From: Sedimentisphaerales bacterium | GTDB lineage: Bacteria; Planctomycetota; Phycisphaerae; Sedimentisphaerales; SG8-4 | Direction of reading: 5' to 3' | Assembly: GCA_016928975.1 (NCBI GenBank) | Contig: JAFGJR010000284.1 | Coordinates: 1 to 64,000 of the forward strand | Length of the DNA: 64,000 bases | Shown here: positions 1 to 7,610 of the stretch, in pieces | Layout of the letters: each line of letters begins with the position of its first letter | How positions within the stretch are numbered: the stretch's first letter is position 1 | Position numbers and translations under genes: made by a program | Notes under the pieces: model-generated | What the model was told of the DNA's origin: nothing | The model's database searches: none | Seen by the model: only the letters and a program-made list of their open reading frames with translations

Positions 1-6
1 TTCCAT
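1..6 (-). CDS. Start of a divergent gene, cut by the left edge
   Basis: On the minus strand an ATG at 6-4 is preceded by AAGGAGA, seven bases upstream (complement of 14-18). Only two codons (Met-Glu) lie in the window, so the product is unknown. The spacing and strength of the ribosome binding site make a real start likely. The gene would be divergent from the sugar-processing array. Confidence 0.45.
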
Positions 7-40
7 GACTTATCTCCTTTGCTATAAGGTTCATAAGTCA
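6..40. promoter_or_regulatory. 8-bp inverted repeat around the ribosome binding site of the left-edge gene
   Basis: TGACTTAT at 6-13 and ATAAGTCA at 33-40 are perfect inverted repeats. The loop holds the minus-strand ribosome binding site and the left arm touches the start codon. It could be an operator or an mRNA hairpin acting on translation; nothing in the sequence separates these. A second inverted pair, AGCGCCAG at 62-69 and CTGGCGCT at 93-100, lies further upstream. The rest of 101-287 shows nothing recognisable. Confidence 0.3.
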
Positions 41-287
41 CTGTAAACAAAGGACTAACGTAGCGCCAGAAAAAAATCTCACACACCGGCACCTGGCGCT
101 TGGGCGCTTCATCGGGGCCACTGATCCGGCAACGTACCCACCCTCAAGACCAGAGATCTCGGTGAGCACGGATGTAACGCTGGCGGGTCCGGCGCAATCC
201 ACCTCATTGGGCTGGTGGTCTGTCGTCGCGGTCCGGACCGTGGCCGCGAGTCCTGTGGTGAGGGGATTTTTGACTTTTGAAATAGCG

Positions 288-315
288 TTGCCTGGTCGTC
301 GTGGGCCTGTATAAT
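288..315 (+). promoter_or_regulatory. Sigma-70-like promoter for the sugar array
   Basis: TTGCCT at 288-293 and a perfect TATAAT at 310-315 are separated by 16 bases. Transcription would start near 322 and leave about 200 bases of leader before the epimerase gene at 525. That leader holds the palindrome at 477-493. Confidence 0.5.
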
Positions 316-476
316 GGGAGACTCTCGGTATGGCGCTAGGGTCCCCGCGTTCGGCCCGGACGTGAGGATGGGCAAGGGACACGCGCGCCGCCGGGAGTGC
401 CCGCCGAAGAGGTGAGGTCGCAATAACGAGGGAATTGTGAGCGTTCTTTCAGTGAGAAAAGGCGCTTTGCAGGAAC

Positions 477-493
477 GGTGTGCGGTGCACACC
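477..493. repeat. GGTGTGC-N3-GCACACC palindrome, copy 1
   Basis: Seven-base arms GGTGTGC and GCACACC flank GGT. The same arms recur at 33508-33524 (loop ATT) and 48026-48042 (loop ATG). This copy lies in the leader just before the ribosome binding site of the 525 gene. Confidence 0.5.
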
Positions 494-524
494 CCACGAG
501 TCCTTTGAATAAGGAGGTTATGAG

Positions 525-1526
525 ATGGCAAGACCAGTAACACTCTTCACGGGACAATGGGCCGACCTGCCGCTGGAGACACTGGCGCAGAAGGCCAAGA
601 GCTGGGGCTACGACGGGCTGGAGCTGGCCTGCTGGGGCGACCACTTCGAGATTGACAAAGCCCTGAAGGACGACAACTACTGCAAGGCCAAACGCGCGAT
701 GCTCGACAAGCACGGGCTGAAAGTGTTCGCCATCTCGAACCACCTGGTTGGGCAGTGCATCTGCGATAATATCGACGCTCGTCACAAGGCGATCGTCGGG
801 CCGGAGATCTGGGGCGACGGCCAGCCCGAAGGCGTCAAGCAGCGTGCGGCCCAGAAGATGATCGACGCTGCCAAGGCCGCCAAGAAGCTCGGCGTCAAGG
901 TCGTCAACGGGTTCACCGGCAGCTCGATCTGGCATCTGCTGTACTCGTTCCCGCCGGCCTCACAGGAGATGATCAAGGCCGGGTACGATGACTTCGCCAA
1001 GCGATTCACGCCGATCCTCGATGCGTTCAAAAAGGAGGGGATCAAGTTCGGCCTGGAGGTCCATCCGACGGAGATCGCCTTTGACATCGCCTCCGCCCAG
1101 CGGGCCATCGATGCCGTTAAGGGCCACGAATGCTTCGGCTTCAACTATGACCCGAGCCACTTTGGTTATCAGCACGTTGACTATGTGAAGTTCATTCGCA
1201 CGTTCGCGGATCGCATCTTCCATTGCCACATGAAAGACGCATGGTGGGGCCACGGGGACGGCACGGTGGGTGTGTTCGGCGGCCATACGGAGTTCGCCGA
1301 TCCGCGGCGGTACTGGGACTTCCGCTCCATCGGCCACGGCGACATCAATTTCGAGGAGATCATCGTGGCGCTCAACGACATCGGCTATCAGGGCCCGCTG
1401 TCGATCGAGTGGGAAGACAGCCGGATGGATCGCGAGCACGGGGCGGCCGAGGCGGTTCAGTGCATCAAGGAGGCCGACTTCAAGCCGTCTCAGGTTGCCT
1501 TCGATGCGGCGTTCGAGAAGAAATGA
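525..1526 (+). CDS. Sugar phosphate isomerase/epimerase-type TIM barrel, cytoplasmic
   Basis: This 333-residue protein belongs to the xylose isomerase-like TIM-barrel family of isomerases and epimerases. Conserved metal and catalytic positions appear in [25 protein letters not shown] and SIEWEDS, which carry the expected Glu, Asp, His and Glu ligands. It has no signal peptide, so it should be cytoplasmic, unlike the related exported domain at 21978. The start is fixed by AAGGAGG at 511-517, seven bases before the ATG. As first gene of the array it probably handles a keto-sugar or epimeric product of the oxidoreductases downstream. The exact substrate cannot be told; family relatives include 3-keto-glycoside-processing and hydroxypyruvate isomerase-like enzymes. 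Confidence 0.8.
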   Translation: MARPVTLFTGQWADLPLETLAQKAKSWGYDGLELACWGDHFEIDKALKDDNYCKAKRAMLDKHGLKVFAISNHLVGQCICDNIDARHKAIVGPEIWGDGQPEGVKQRAAQKMIDAAKAAKKLGVKVVNGFTGSSIWHLLYSFPPASQEMIKAGYDDFAKRFTPILDAFKKEGIKFGLEVHPTEIAFDIASAQRAIDAVKGHECFGFNYDPSHFGYQHVDYVKFIRTFADRIFHCHMKDAWWGHGDGTVGVFGGHTEFADPRRYWDFRSIGHGDINFEEIIVALNDIGYQGPLSIEWEDSRMDREHGAAEAVQCIKEADFKPSQVAFDAAFEKK

Positions 1527-1580
1527 CAAGGATCGATCCGCGACCTGGACATCCAGGGGTGGATCGTGATGGAATTCGGG

Positions 1581-1692
1581 GTGGCAGCGTCAAGGCTGAA
1601 GGTCCTGTTCGTAGTGACGCCGTAGAGACGTTTGCGTCTCTGCGAATGCCCCTTTGGGCACGCTACAGACGGGCGGCGTATGACGCTGCCAC
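1581..1692. repeat. 112-bp MITE-like palindromic element, type A
   Basis: Perfect 12-bp terminal inverted repeats, GTGGCAGCGTCA at 1581-1592 and TGACGCTGCCAC at 1681-1692, enclose a core that starts GTAGTGACGCCG and ends GGGCACGCTAC. The core holds an inner hairpin (AGAGACG and CGTCTCT around TTTG). A related core sits at 14907 inside different terminal repeats. The element fills most of the spacer between the epimerase and the first oxidoreductase. No transposase is encoded. Confidence 0.55.
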
Positions 1693-1755
1693 CTGCACCA
1701 TATGAAGCACGCGAAAACGTTCGACGGGATGGATTGAGACAGGAGAGCGGTGAGC

Positions 1756-3084
1756 ATGAGCATGAACCAGAACGTCAGCCGGCGGCAATTCCTCGGGGGG
1801 ATGGCCGGCACCGCGGTGGGGGCAGTGGCTTTTCCAACGATCATCAGCGCTTCAGCCCTTGGCAAAGACGGCGCCGTCGCGCCCAGCGAGCGGATCACGA
1901 TGGGCTGTATCGGCGTCGGCTGGCAGGGCGGCTCCAATATGGGCCAGTTCCTCGGCGAGAAGGACTGTCGGATCGTCGCGATCTGCGACGTGGACAAGAA
2001 CACCCTGCAAGGGGCGGTGAACGCCGTCAACAAGAAGTACGGCAACAAGGACTGCACCGCCTACAACGACTATCGAGAGTTGCTCGCGCGCAACGACATC
2101 GACGCAGTGTCACTGGGTCTGCCCGACCACTGGCACGCGATCCCGGCGATTGAGGCGGCCCGCTCGGGCAAGGACATCTTTGGCGAGAAGCCCTTCTCGC
2201 ATGACTTGCTCGAAGGCCGGGCGATGTGCAATGCCGTCAAGAGATATGGGCGCATCTGGCAGACCGGGAGCTGGCAGCGTTCCGAGGCGCATTTCCGCTT
2301 CGCCTGCGAGCTGGTTCGCAACGGGCGGATCGGCACGGTCCACACCGTGGAGGTCGGGCTGCCCTCGGGACATGCGGATTTCTCAGGAACGGCCGGCAAG
2401 GAGCAGATCGTTCCGCCGCCACAGGGGCTCGATTACGACATGTGGATCGGTCCGGCTCCGTATACGCCGTACCGCGTCGCTCTGCTCCCAAAGAACTGGC
2501 GATGGGTCCTCGACTACGGCGGCGGCCAGCTCATGGACTGGGTCGGCCACCACGTGGACATCGCCCACTGGGGCATGGGCTGGGACACGACCGGGCCGCG
2601 GGAGATCGAAGGCACCGGCCAGTACCCCAAAGACGGGTTCTACGACAGCCCGACCCGCTATCGCCTCACGGCCAAGTACCCTGGCGACGTCACCATGATC
2701 ATCGCCGGCGGGTACAGGGACATTCGCAGCGGGACCAAGTGGATTGGCGACAAGGGCTGGGTCTGGGTCGATCGCGGCAACATCAATAAGAGTGTCCAAA
2801 CCGAGCCCATGTCCTTGAAGGACGAGAAGTTTGGTCCCGGTGACGTGCGGCTCTACGAGTCGCCGGGCCATTGGCGTGACTTCCTGGACTGTATCAAGAG
2901 CCGCAAGGAAACGATCACGCCGTGCGAGACGGCCCATCGCTCCGCCACGCCCGGCCATCTCGGCCGGATTGCCATGTGGCTCGGCCGCAAGATTCGTTTC
3001 AATCCTGATACGGAGGAGATTATAGGCGATCCGACCGCCACGGCAATGCTCGGCCGGCCGTTGCGAAGTCCCTGGCACCTGTAA
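1756..3084 (+). CDS. Gfo/Idh/MocA oxidoreductase 1, Tat-exported (subfamily A)
   Basis: NAD(P)-dependent oxidoreductase of the glucose-fructose oxidoreductase/inositol dehydrogenase family, about 442 residues. The Tat signal (SRRQFLGG, then a hydrophobic stretch ending near SASALG) predicts export with cofactor bound. The Rossmann part shows GCIGVGWQG and AICDVD, followed by LPDHWH and the catalytic-lysine motif GEKPF. The C-terminal domain has DWVGHHVDIAHW. The protein ends RSPWHL, as do the next two genes. AGGAG lies at 1741-1745; GTG 1750 and ATG 1762 are alternative starts. The likely role is oxidising, probably at C3, or reducing a sugar or glycoside in the periplasm; the substrate is unknown. 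Confidence 0.8.
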   Translation: MSMNQNVSRRQFLGGMAGTAVGAVAFPTIISASALGKDGAVAPSERITMGCIGVGWQGGSNMGQFLGEKDCRIVAICDVDKNTLQGAVNAVNKKYGNKDCTAYNDYRELLARNDIDAVSLGLPDHWHAIPAIEAARSGKDIFGEKPFSHDLLEGRAMCNAVKRYGRIWQTGSWQRSEAHFRFACELVRNGRIGTVHTVEVGLPSGHADFSGTAGKEQIVPPPQGLDYDMWIGPAPYTPYRVALLPKNWRWVLDYGGGQLMDWVGHHVDIAHWGMGWDTTGPREIEGTGQYPKDGFYDSPTRYRLTAKYPGDVTMIIAGGYRDIRSGTKWIGDKGWVWVDRGNINKSVQTEPMSLKDEKFGPGDVRLYESPGHWRDFLDCIKSRKETITPCETAHRSATPGHLGRIAMWLGRKIRFNPDTEEIIGDPTATAMLGRPLRSPWHL

Positions 3085-3107
3085 ACGCAATGGAAGAGGG
3101 CACTGGA

Positions 3108-4394
3108 ATGATGCACAAGAACGTGAATCGACGTGACTTCCTCCGGACGGCCGCGGGCGCGGCCGCGGCGATGACTTTCCCCTGTGTCGTGCCGTCCTCG
3201 GTCCTGGGGGCGCAAGCGCCGAGCAACCGAATCGTCCTCGGTTTCATCGCCTGCGGAAAGCAAAGCCAGCACCTGATGCGGTCGTTCCTGAACTCGCCCG
3301 GCACGCAGGTCGTGGCGGCCTGCGACGTGGACAGGCTCAAGCTCGAGCGAAGCAGCAAGGGGATCGTCGAAAAGCACTATGCCGACAGGAAAGAGGGGTC
3401 CCATAAAGGCTGCGCTGCCTATGGTGATTTCCGCGATTTGTTGGCGCGCAGTGACATCGACGCCGTGGTGATCTCCACGCCGGACCACTGGCACGCGGTC
3501 ACCGTGATCGAGTCGTGCAAGGCCGGCAAGGACATCTACTGCGAGAAGCCCCTGTCGCAGACGATCCAGGAAGCCCGGGCAATGGTCAACGCCGTTCGCC
3601 TGTACAACCGCGTGCTCCAGACGGGCAGCATGCAGCGATCCTCGCGGGAATTCCGATTCGCGTGCGAGCTGGTGCGAAACGGCTACATCGGAGATATCCA
3701 GCACGTCACCATCGGCGTGGGCGGCCCGCCGGAGGACAAGCCGTTGCCGGCGGAGCCTGTGCCCGATTATCTCGATTGGGATATGTGGGTGGGACCGGCA
3801 ATGTGGCGGCCCTACAACAACGACCTGGCGCCGCATATCAGCTTCGACGGCTTCCCCAACTGGCGCTACAACAGCTACTACGGCGGCGGCGCCATGACTG
3901 ACTGGGGCGCTCACCACTTCGATATCGCCCAATGGGCCCTTGGGATGGATGGGACCGGACCGGTCGAGATCATTCCGCCCGACGGCAAAGACTACAAGGT
4001 GCTCACGTACCGATACGCCAACGGCATCCCCATGACGCGGGACAACGCCAACGGCATCCTCTTCGAGGGCACCCAAGGCAAGGTGGAGGTCAATCGCGGC
4101 TATCTCAAGACCTGGCCCGATACTCTGAAGGACCAGGTCATCGGACCCGATCAGACGCATCTGTACGACAGCAAGAACCACTACACCGATTGGCTCGACG
4201 CCGTGCGCAAGCGCAGCAGGCCCATCTGCGACATTGAGGTCGGCGCCAGCTCGGTGACCGTGTGCCACCTGGGCAACATCGCCTACAAGCTGCAACGGTC
4301 CCTCAAGTGGGACCCGAAGCGCGAGGTGTTCGTGGGGGACGAGGAGGCGAACCGGCTGCTCTCGCGCGCGACGCGGAGCCCGTGGCATCTGTAG
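3108..4394 (+). CDS. Gfo/Idh/MocA oxidoreductase 2, Tat-exported (subfamily A)
   Basis: Second member of the array, about 428 residues. The Tat motif NRRDFLRT is followed by an alanine-rich hydrophobic segment. The family motifs are AACDVD, STPDHWH, CEKPLSQT and DWGAHHFDIAQW, and the end is RSPWHL. The nucleotide-binding loop is unusual: GFIACGKQSQH replaces the common GxGxxG-type loop, so cofactor affinity may differ. A start at ATG 3108 (or 3111) is preferred because AGAGGG lies seven bases upstream; the ATG at 3090 has no ribosome binding site. It starts only 23 bases after the previous stop, so the two are probably co-transcribed. Confidence 0.78.
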   Translation: MMHKNVNRRDFLRTAAGAAAAMTFPCVVPSSVLGAQAPSNRIVLGFIACGKQSQHLMRSFLNSPGTQVVAACDVDRLKLERSSKGIVEKHYADRKEGSHKGCAAYGDFRDLLARSDIDAVVISTPDHWHAVTVIESCKAGKDIYCEKPLSQTIQEARAMVNAVRLYNRVLQTGSMQRSSREFRFACELVRNGYIGDIQHVTIGVGGPPEDKPLPAEPVPDYLDWDMWVGPAMWRPYNNDLAPHISFDGFPNWRYNSYYGGGAMTDWGAHHFDIAQWALGMDGTGPVEIIPPDGKDYKVLTYRYANGIPMTRDNANGILFEGTQGKVEVNRGYLKTWPDTLKDQVIGPDQTHLYDSKNHYTDWLDAVRKRSRPICDIEVGASSVTVCHLGNIAYKLQRSLKWDPKREVFVGDEEANRLLSRATRSPWHL

Positions 4395-4416
4395 CAACGA
4401 ACAAGGAGAACGGCAT

Positions 4417-5718
4417 ATGAGCAAGAGAACGATGTCGCGGCGTCGGTTCCTGACGAGCGTGGCAGGTGCATCCGCAGGCGTGGTCGGCCTCCCGTACATC
4501 GTCAGCTCATCGGCGCTGGGAGCGAACGGTGGCACGGCGGCAAGTGAGCGAATCACCATCGGTTGCATCGGCGTTGGAGGCCAGGGCACCGGCAACATGC
4601 AGGGCTTTCTTGGCAAGGGCGACCAGGTCCGGGTCGTCGCCGTATGCGATGTGGACAAACGCAACGCCGACAAGGCCAAGCGCATCGTGGACAAGAAGTA
4701 CGGCACCTCCGACTGCGTGATCTATCGCGATTTCCGCGAGATCATCGCGCGGGCGGATATCGACGTCCTGTCGCTGGCGATGCCGGATCACTGGCACTCG
4801 ATTCCCGTGGTCCTGGCGGCTCAGGCGGGCAAGGACATGTACGGCGAGAAGCCCCTGGCCCGGACGATCCACGAGGCCAAGGTGATGCGCGATACGGTGA
4901 ACCGCTACGGCCGAATCTGGCAGACCGGAAGCTGGCAGCGCTCCGTCGCGAACTTTCATCACGGCGCCGAGCTGGTCCGCAATGGGCGGATCGGCAAAGT
5001 CACTCGCGTGGAGGTGGGCCTTCCTACTGGTGGCGGAAGTGACAATAAGCCGGTGGTACCGGTGCCGGAGGGATTGGACTGGGACTTCTGGTTGGGACCG
5101 GCCCCCTGGGTTCCGTTCCGCGGCGTCTATCATTGGGATTGGCGCTGGATCATGGACTACTCCGGCGGCCAGTTGACCGACTGGGCGGGCCACCACATCG
5201 ATATCGCCCACTGGGGTCTGGGTCTCGATGACACCGGCCCGGTGGAGATCGAGGGCAAAGGGGTCTATCCGAAGGATGGCATCTTCAACGTCCCGACTGA
5301 GTACAAGTTCACCTGCAAGTACGCCGACGGCCTGGAGATGGTCGTGGCCAACGACCGGCAGGTGCCCAAAGGTATGGGAACGGTCTGGTACGGCGAGAAA
5401 GGCTGGGTCCACGTGGATCGCGGCCGCCAGGCGACCGAGCCGGCGAGTCTCTGGAATGAGACCATCGGCCCCAACGAGAATCGGCTCTACGAGAGCCGCG
5501 ATCACCATCAAAACTTCCTCGATTGCGTGAAGTCCCGCAAGAAGACGATCACGCCGATCGAGGTGGCGTGCCGCTCGATCAGCGTGGGCCTGCTCGGCGA
5601 AATCGCCATGCTGCTGGAGCGCAAGGTCCGGTGGGACCCGGTGAAAGAGGATTTCGTCAACGATCCCGAGGCCAGCCGGCTGCTGTCACGGCCGATGCGA
5701 GCCCCGTGGCATCTGTAG
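4417..5718 (+). CDS. Gfo/Idh/MocA oxidoreductase 3, Tat-exported (subfamily A)
   Basis: This 433-residue protein closely resembles oxidoreductase 1. Shared features are the Tat motif SRRRFLTS, GCIGVGGQGTGNM, AVCDVD, MPDHWHS, GEKPLART, DWAGHHIDIAHWGLG and the end RAPWHL. It starts at an ATG after AAGGAG, 22 bases beyond oxidoreductase 2, in the same presumed operon. Three adjacent subfamily A members point to local duplication followed by divergence, perhaps for different sugars or for the forward and reverse steps of one redox pair. A heptamer-repeat hairpin begins directly after its stop codon. Confidence 0.8.
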   Translation: MSKRTMSRRRFLTSVAGASAGVVGLPYIVSSSALGANGGTAASERITIGCIGVGGQGTGNMQGFLGKGDQVRVVAVCDVDKRNADKAKRIVDKKYGTSDCVIYRDFREIIARADIDVLSLAMPDHWHSIPVVLAAQAGKDMYGEKPLARTIHEAKVMRDTVNRYGRIWQTGSWQRSVANFHHGAELVRNGRIGKVTRVEVGLPTGGGSDNKPVVPVPEGLDWDFWLGPAPWVPFRGVYHWDWRWIMDYSGGQLTDWAGHHIDIAHWGLGLDDTGPVEIEGKGVYPKDGIFNVPTEYKFTCKYADGLEMVVANDRQVPKGMGTVWYGEKGWVHVDRGRQATEPASLWNETIGPNENRLYESRDHHQNFLDCVKSRKKTITPIEVACRSISVGLLGEIAMLLERKVRWDPVKEDFVNDPEASRLLSRPMRAPWHL

Positions 5719-5802
5719 GAAGTGTGAAGTTTGAAGTGTGAAGTGTGAAGTCGGAGAGAGCACGAGGCTCTTGCTTCAAACCTCAAACTTGAAACTTCAA
5801 AC
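5719..5802. repeat. Heptamer arrays arranged as a large hairpin
   Basis: Five 7-bp units of the GAAGTNT type (5719-5753) are followed by AGAGC-ACGAG-GCTCT (5757-5771) and four units of the TTCAAAC type (5775-5802). TTCAAAC is a rotation of the reverse complement of GAAGTTT, so the arms can pair around the small central hairpin. It begins directly after the TAG of oxidoreductase 3 and ends 30 bases before the ThuA gene. It may attenuate transcription or stabilise the upstream message, but there is no clear T-tract. Confidence 0.6.
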
Positions 5803-5831
5803 TTGGTTTCAATGAGGTGAAAGGAGCTAAG

Positions 5832-7472
5832 ATGATCAGGTCGAGAAGGATGGCCGCCGTGTTGCTGGCGAGCTTCTGTCTGTCATTGATCGCGGCGCCG
5901 CTGTGGGCGGAGTCGCCAAAAGAGCTGCGCAAGGTAACGGAGGAGGAGATCGCCAAGATCACGGCGGCTATGCCGGCCAAAGCGGTGGTCGCGCCCGCGC
6001 AGCCGCGCAAGATGCTCGTGTTCTGGCGCTGCGAGACGTTCTTCCATACGGTGATTCCCGTGGCGAACGAAGCGCTCAAGATCATGGGCGCCAAGACCGG
6101 GGCGTTCCAGGTGACGGCGGTTACCGATGACTACTCGGTTTTCACCGCCGACACGCTCAACCAATTCGACGTGGTCTGCCTGAACAATACGACGAGCCTG
6201 AAGTTCGATCCCGAGAAGACGCCGGAGCGGTGCAAGGCACTGATGGACTTCATCAAGGACGGCAAAGGCATCGTTGGGATTCACGCCGCCGCGGACAACT
6301 TCTACCAGTGGCCCGAGGGCCAGGAGATGATGGGCAATAAGTTCACCGGCCACCCGTGGGGCGCCGGCGGCACCTGGGCGTTCAAGATCGACGAGCCCGA
6401 TCATCCGCTGATGGTTCCTTTCAAGGGCCAGGGCTTCAAGCTCAGCGACGAGATCTACCGGACGGACCCGCCGCTGTACTCTCGCGACAAACAACTGGTT
6501 CTGATGAGCTTGGACACGAGCGACCCGACGACCCGCAACGTGCGGGATTGGAAGGACACGGACGCCGACACCGGCATCACCTGGATCAACGACGTTGGCA
6601 AGGGCCGGCTCTTCTATTGCTCGTTCGGCCACAACGACGCAATCTTCATGAACACCGTCCTTCTCGAACATTATCTGCGTGGCATTCAGTTTGCCGCGGG
6701 CGATTTCAAGGTGCCGACGAAACCAAAGGGATCAGTAAAGGAGCAGAATATGGCGCAGCAACAAACGGCAGGGGGCAACTGGGACAAACTCAAGACCTAT
6801 GATTTCGGGGACAGCCGACTGCCTTTGACGGAGATCAGCGATGAGATCCGCAAGGCGTACGGCAAGCCCGCGGAGCTGAAGAAGTTCGAGACGTCACTGC
6901 TGGACGTCGTCAAGTCGGGCGCGAAGTACGCAGGCAAGCAATACGCCTGCCGCGAGCTGAGCATCATCGGGACGGAGCAGTCGGTGCCCGTGCTGGCTCC
7001 GATGCTGACGAACCAGGAGTATTCGGACATGGCGCGGTATGCCCTGGAGCGAATCCCGGGCGAGGCGGTGGACAAGGCGCTGCTCGCAGCGATGGGCAAA
7101 GCCGAAGGCAAGGCCAGGATCGGGATCGTCAACAGCCTCGGCGAGCGCAGCTACAAACCGGCGGCCGGTGAGATCGCCAAGCTCGTGGACAACTCGGACA
7201 AGGTGCTGGCCAGCGCTGCGATCAGTGCGCTGGGCAAGATCGGTGGAGCCGAGGTGGTCCCGGCGTTGGACAAGGCCCTGGCGAGCGCTGCCGACAGTCA
7301 GAAGATGGCTGCGTACGATGCCTATCTGAAGGTCGCTGAGAAGATGATGGCCCAGGGCGACAAAGCCGGCGCCGTGAAGATCTATGCCGGCTTGAACAAG
7401 CAAGGCGTGCCCCAATTGGTCCGCACGGCGGCCCTCAAGGGCATGGTGGGTGCCGCCAGCCCGAAGAGGTAA
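5832..7472 (+). CDS. ThuA domain protein with HEAT-like C-terminal repeats, secreted
   Basis: About 546 residues. A Sec-type signal (hydrophobic stretch ending APLWA) precedes a ThuA-like, glutamine amidotransferase-type fold at about residues 55-290. Recognisable ThuA segments are VFWRCETFFH, GKGIVGIHAA and GRLFYCSFGHN. After a linker with VKEQNMAQQQ come alpha-helical HEAT/PBS-lyase-like repeats (about 310-546) of the kind seen in the next gene. ThuA proteins are linked to trehalose or other disaccharide use and often neighbour Gfo/Idh/MocA and DUF1080 genes; the reaction is unsettled. AAGGAG at 5820-5825 fixes the ATG at 5832 over an upstream GTG. Confidence 0.75.
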   Translation: MIRSRRMAAVLLASFCLSLIAAPLWAESPKELRKVTEEEIAKITAAMPAKAVVAPAQPRKMLVFWRCETFFHTVIPVANEALKIMGAKTGAFQVTAVTDDYSVFTADTLNQFDVVCLNNTTSLKFDPEKTPERCKALMDFIKDGKGIVGIHAAADNFYQWPEGQEMMGNKFTGHPWGAGGTWAFKIDEPDHPLMVPFKGQGFKLSDEIYRTDPPLYSRDKQLVLMSLDTSDPTTRNVRDWKDTDADTGITWINDVGKGRLFYCSFGHNDAIFMNTVLLEHYLRGIQFAAGDFKVPTKPKGSVKEQNMAQQQTAGGNWDKLKTYDFGDSRLPLTEISDEIRKAYGKPAELKKFETSLLDVVKSGAKYAGKQYACRELSIIGTEQSVPVLAPMLTNQEYSDMARYALERIPGEAVDKALLAAMGKAEGKARIGIVNSLGERSYKPAAGEIAKLVDNSDKVLASAAISALGKIGGAEVVPALDKALASAADSQKMAAYDAYLKVAEKMMAQGDKAGAVKIYAGLNKQGVPQLVRTAALKGMVGAASPKR

Positions 7473-7511
7473 ACCTGAGCGGAGCAGTACGAAGGGATGC
7501 GGGATGCCGTG

Positions 7512-7531
7512 CTCGCGCTTGCGCAAGCGTG
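7512..7531. repeat. Palindromic spacer repeat CTCGCGCTTGCGCAAGCGTG
   Basis: The centre CGCTTGCGCAAGCG is a perfect palindrome. A shorter relative, CTCGCGCTGCGCAGCGTG, lies at 24795-24812, also just after the stop codon of an array gene. Just downstream, 7540-7570 looks like a decayed copy of one arm of the 80-bp element in anmK (CATGTCTACGC and ACATGGTGCC). Confidence 0.4.
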
Positions 7532-7610
7532 CCGTTCTACGCATGTCTACGCAAGGCAAACATGGTGCCCGGTGTCCGACAGGTAGTCTGACGTGGATAG
7601 GATTCTGGAC

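Noticed and set aside
2853..4706. 617-residue minus-strand open frame across oxidoreductases 2-3
   Set aside because: It mirrors conserved Gfo/Idh/MocA codons and has no family motif or ribosome binding site.
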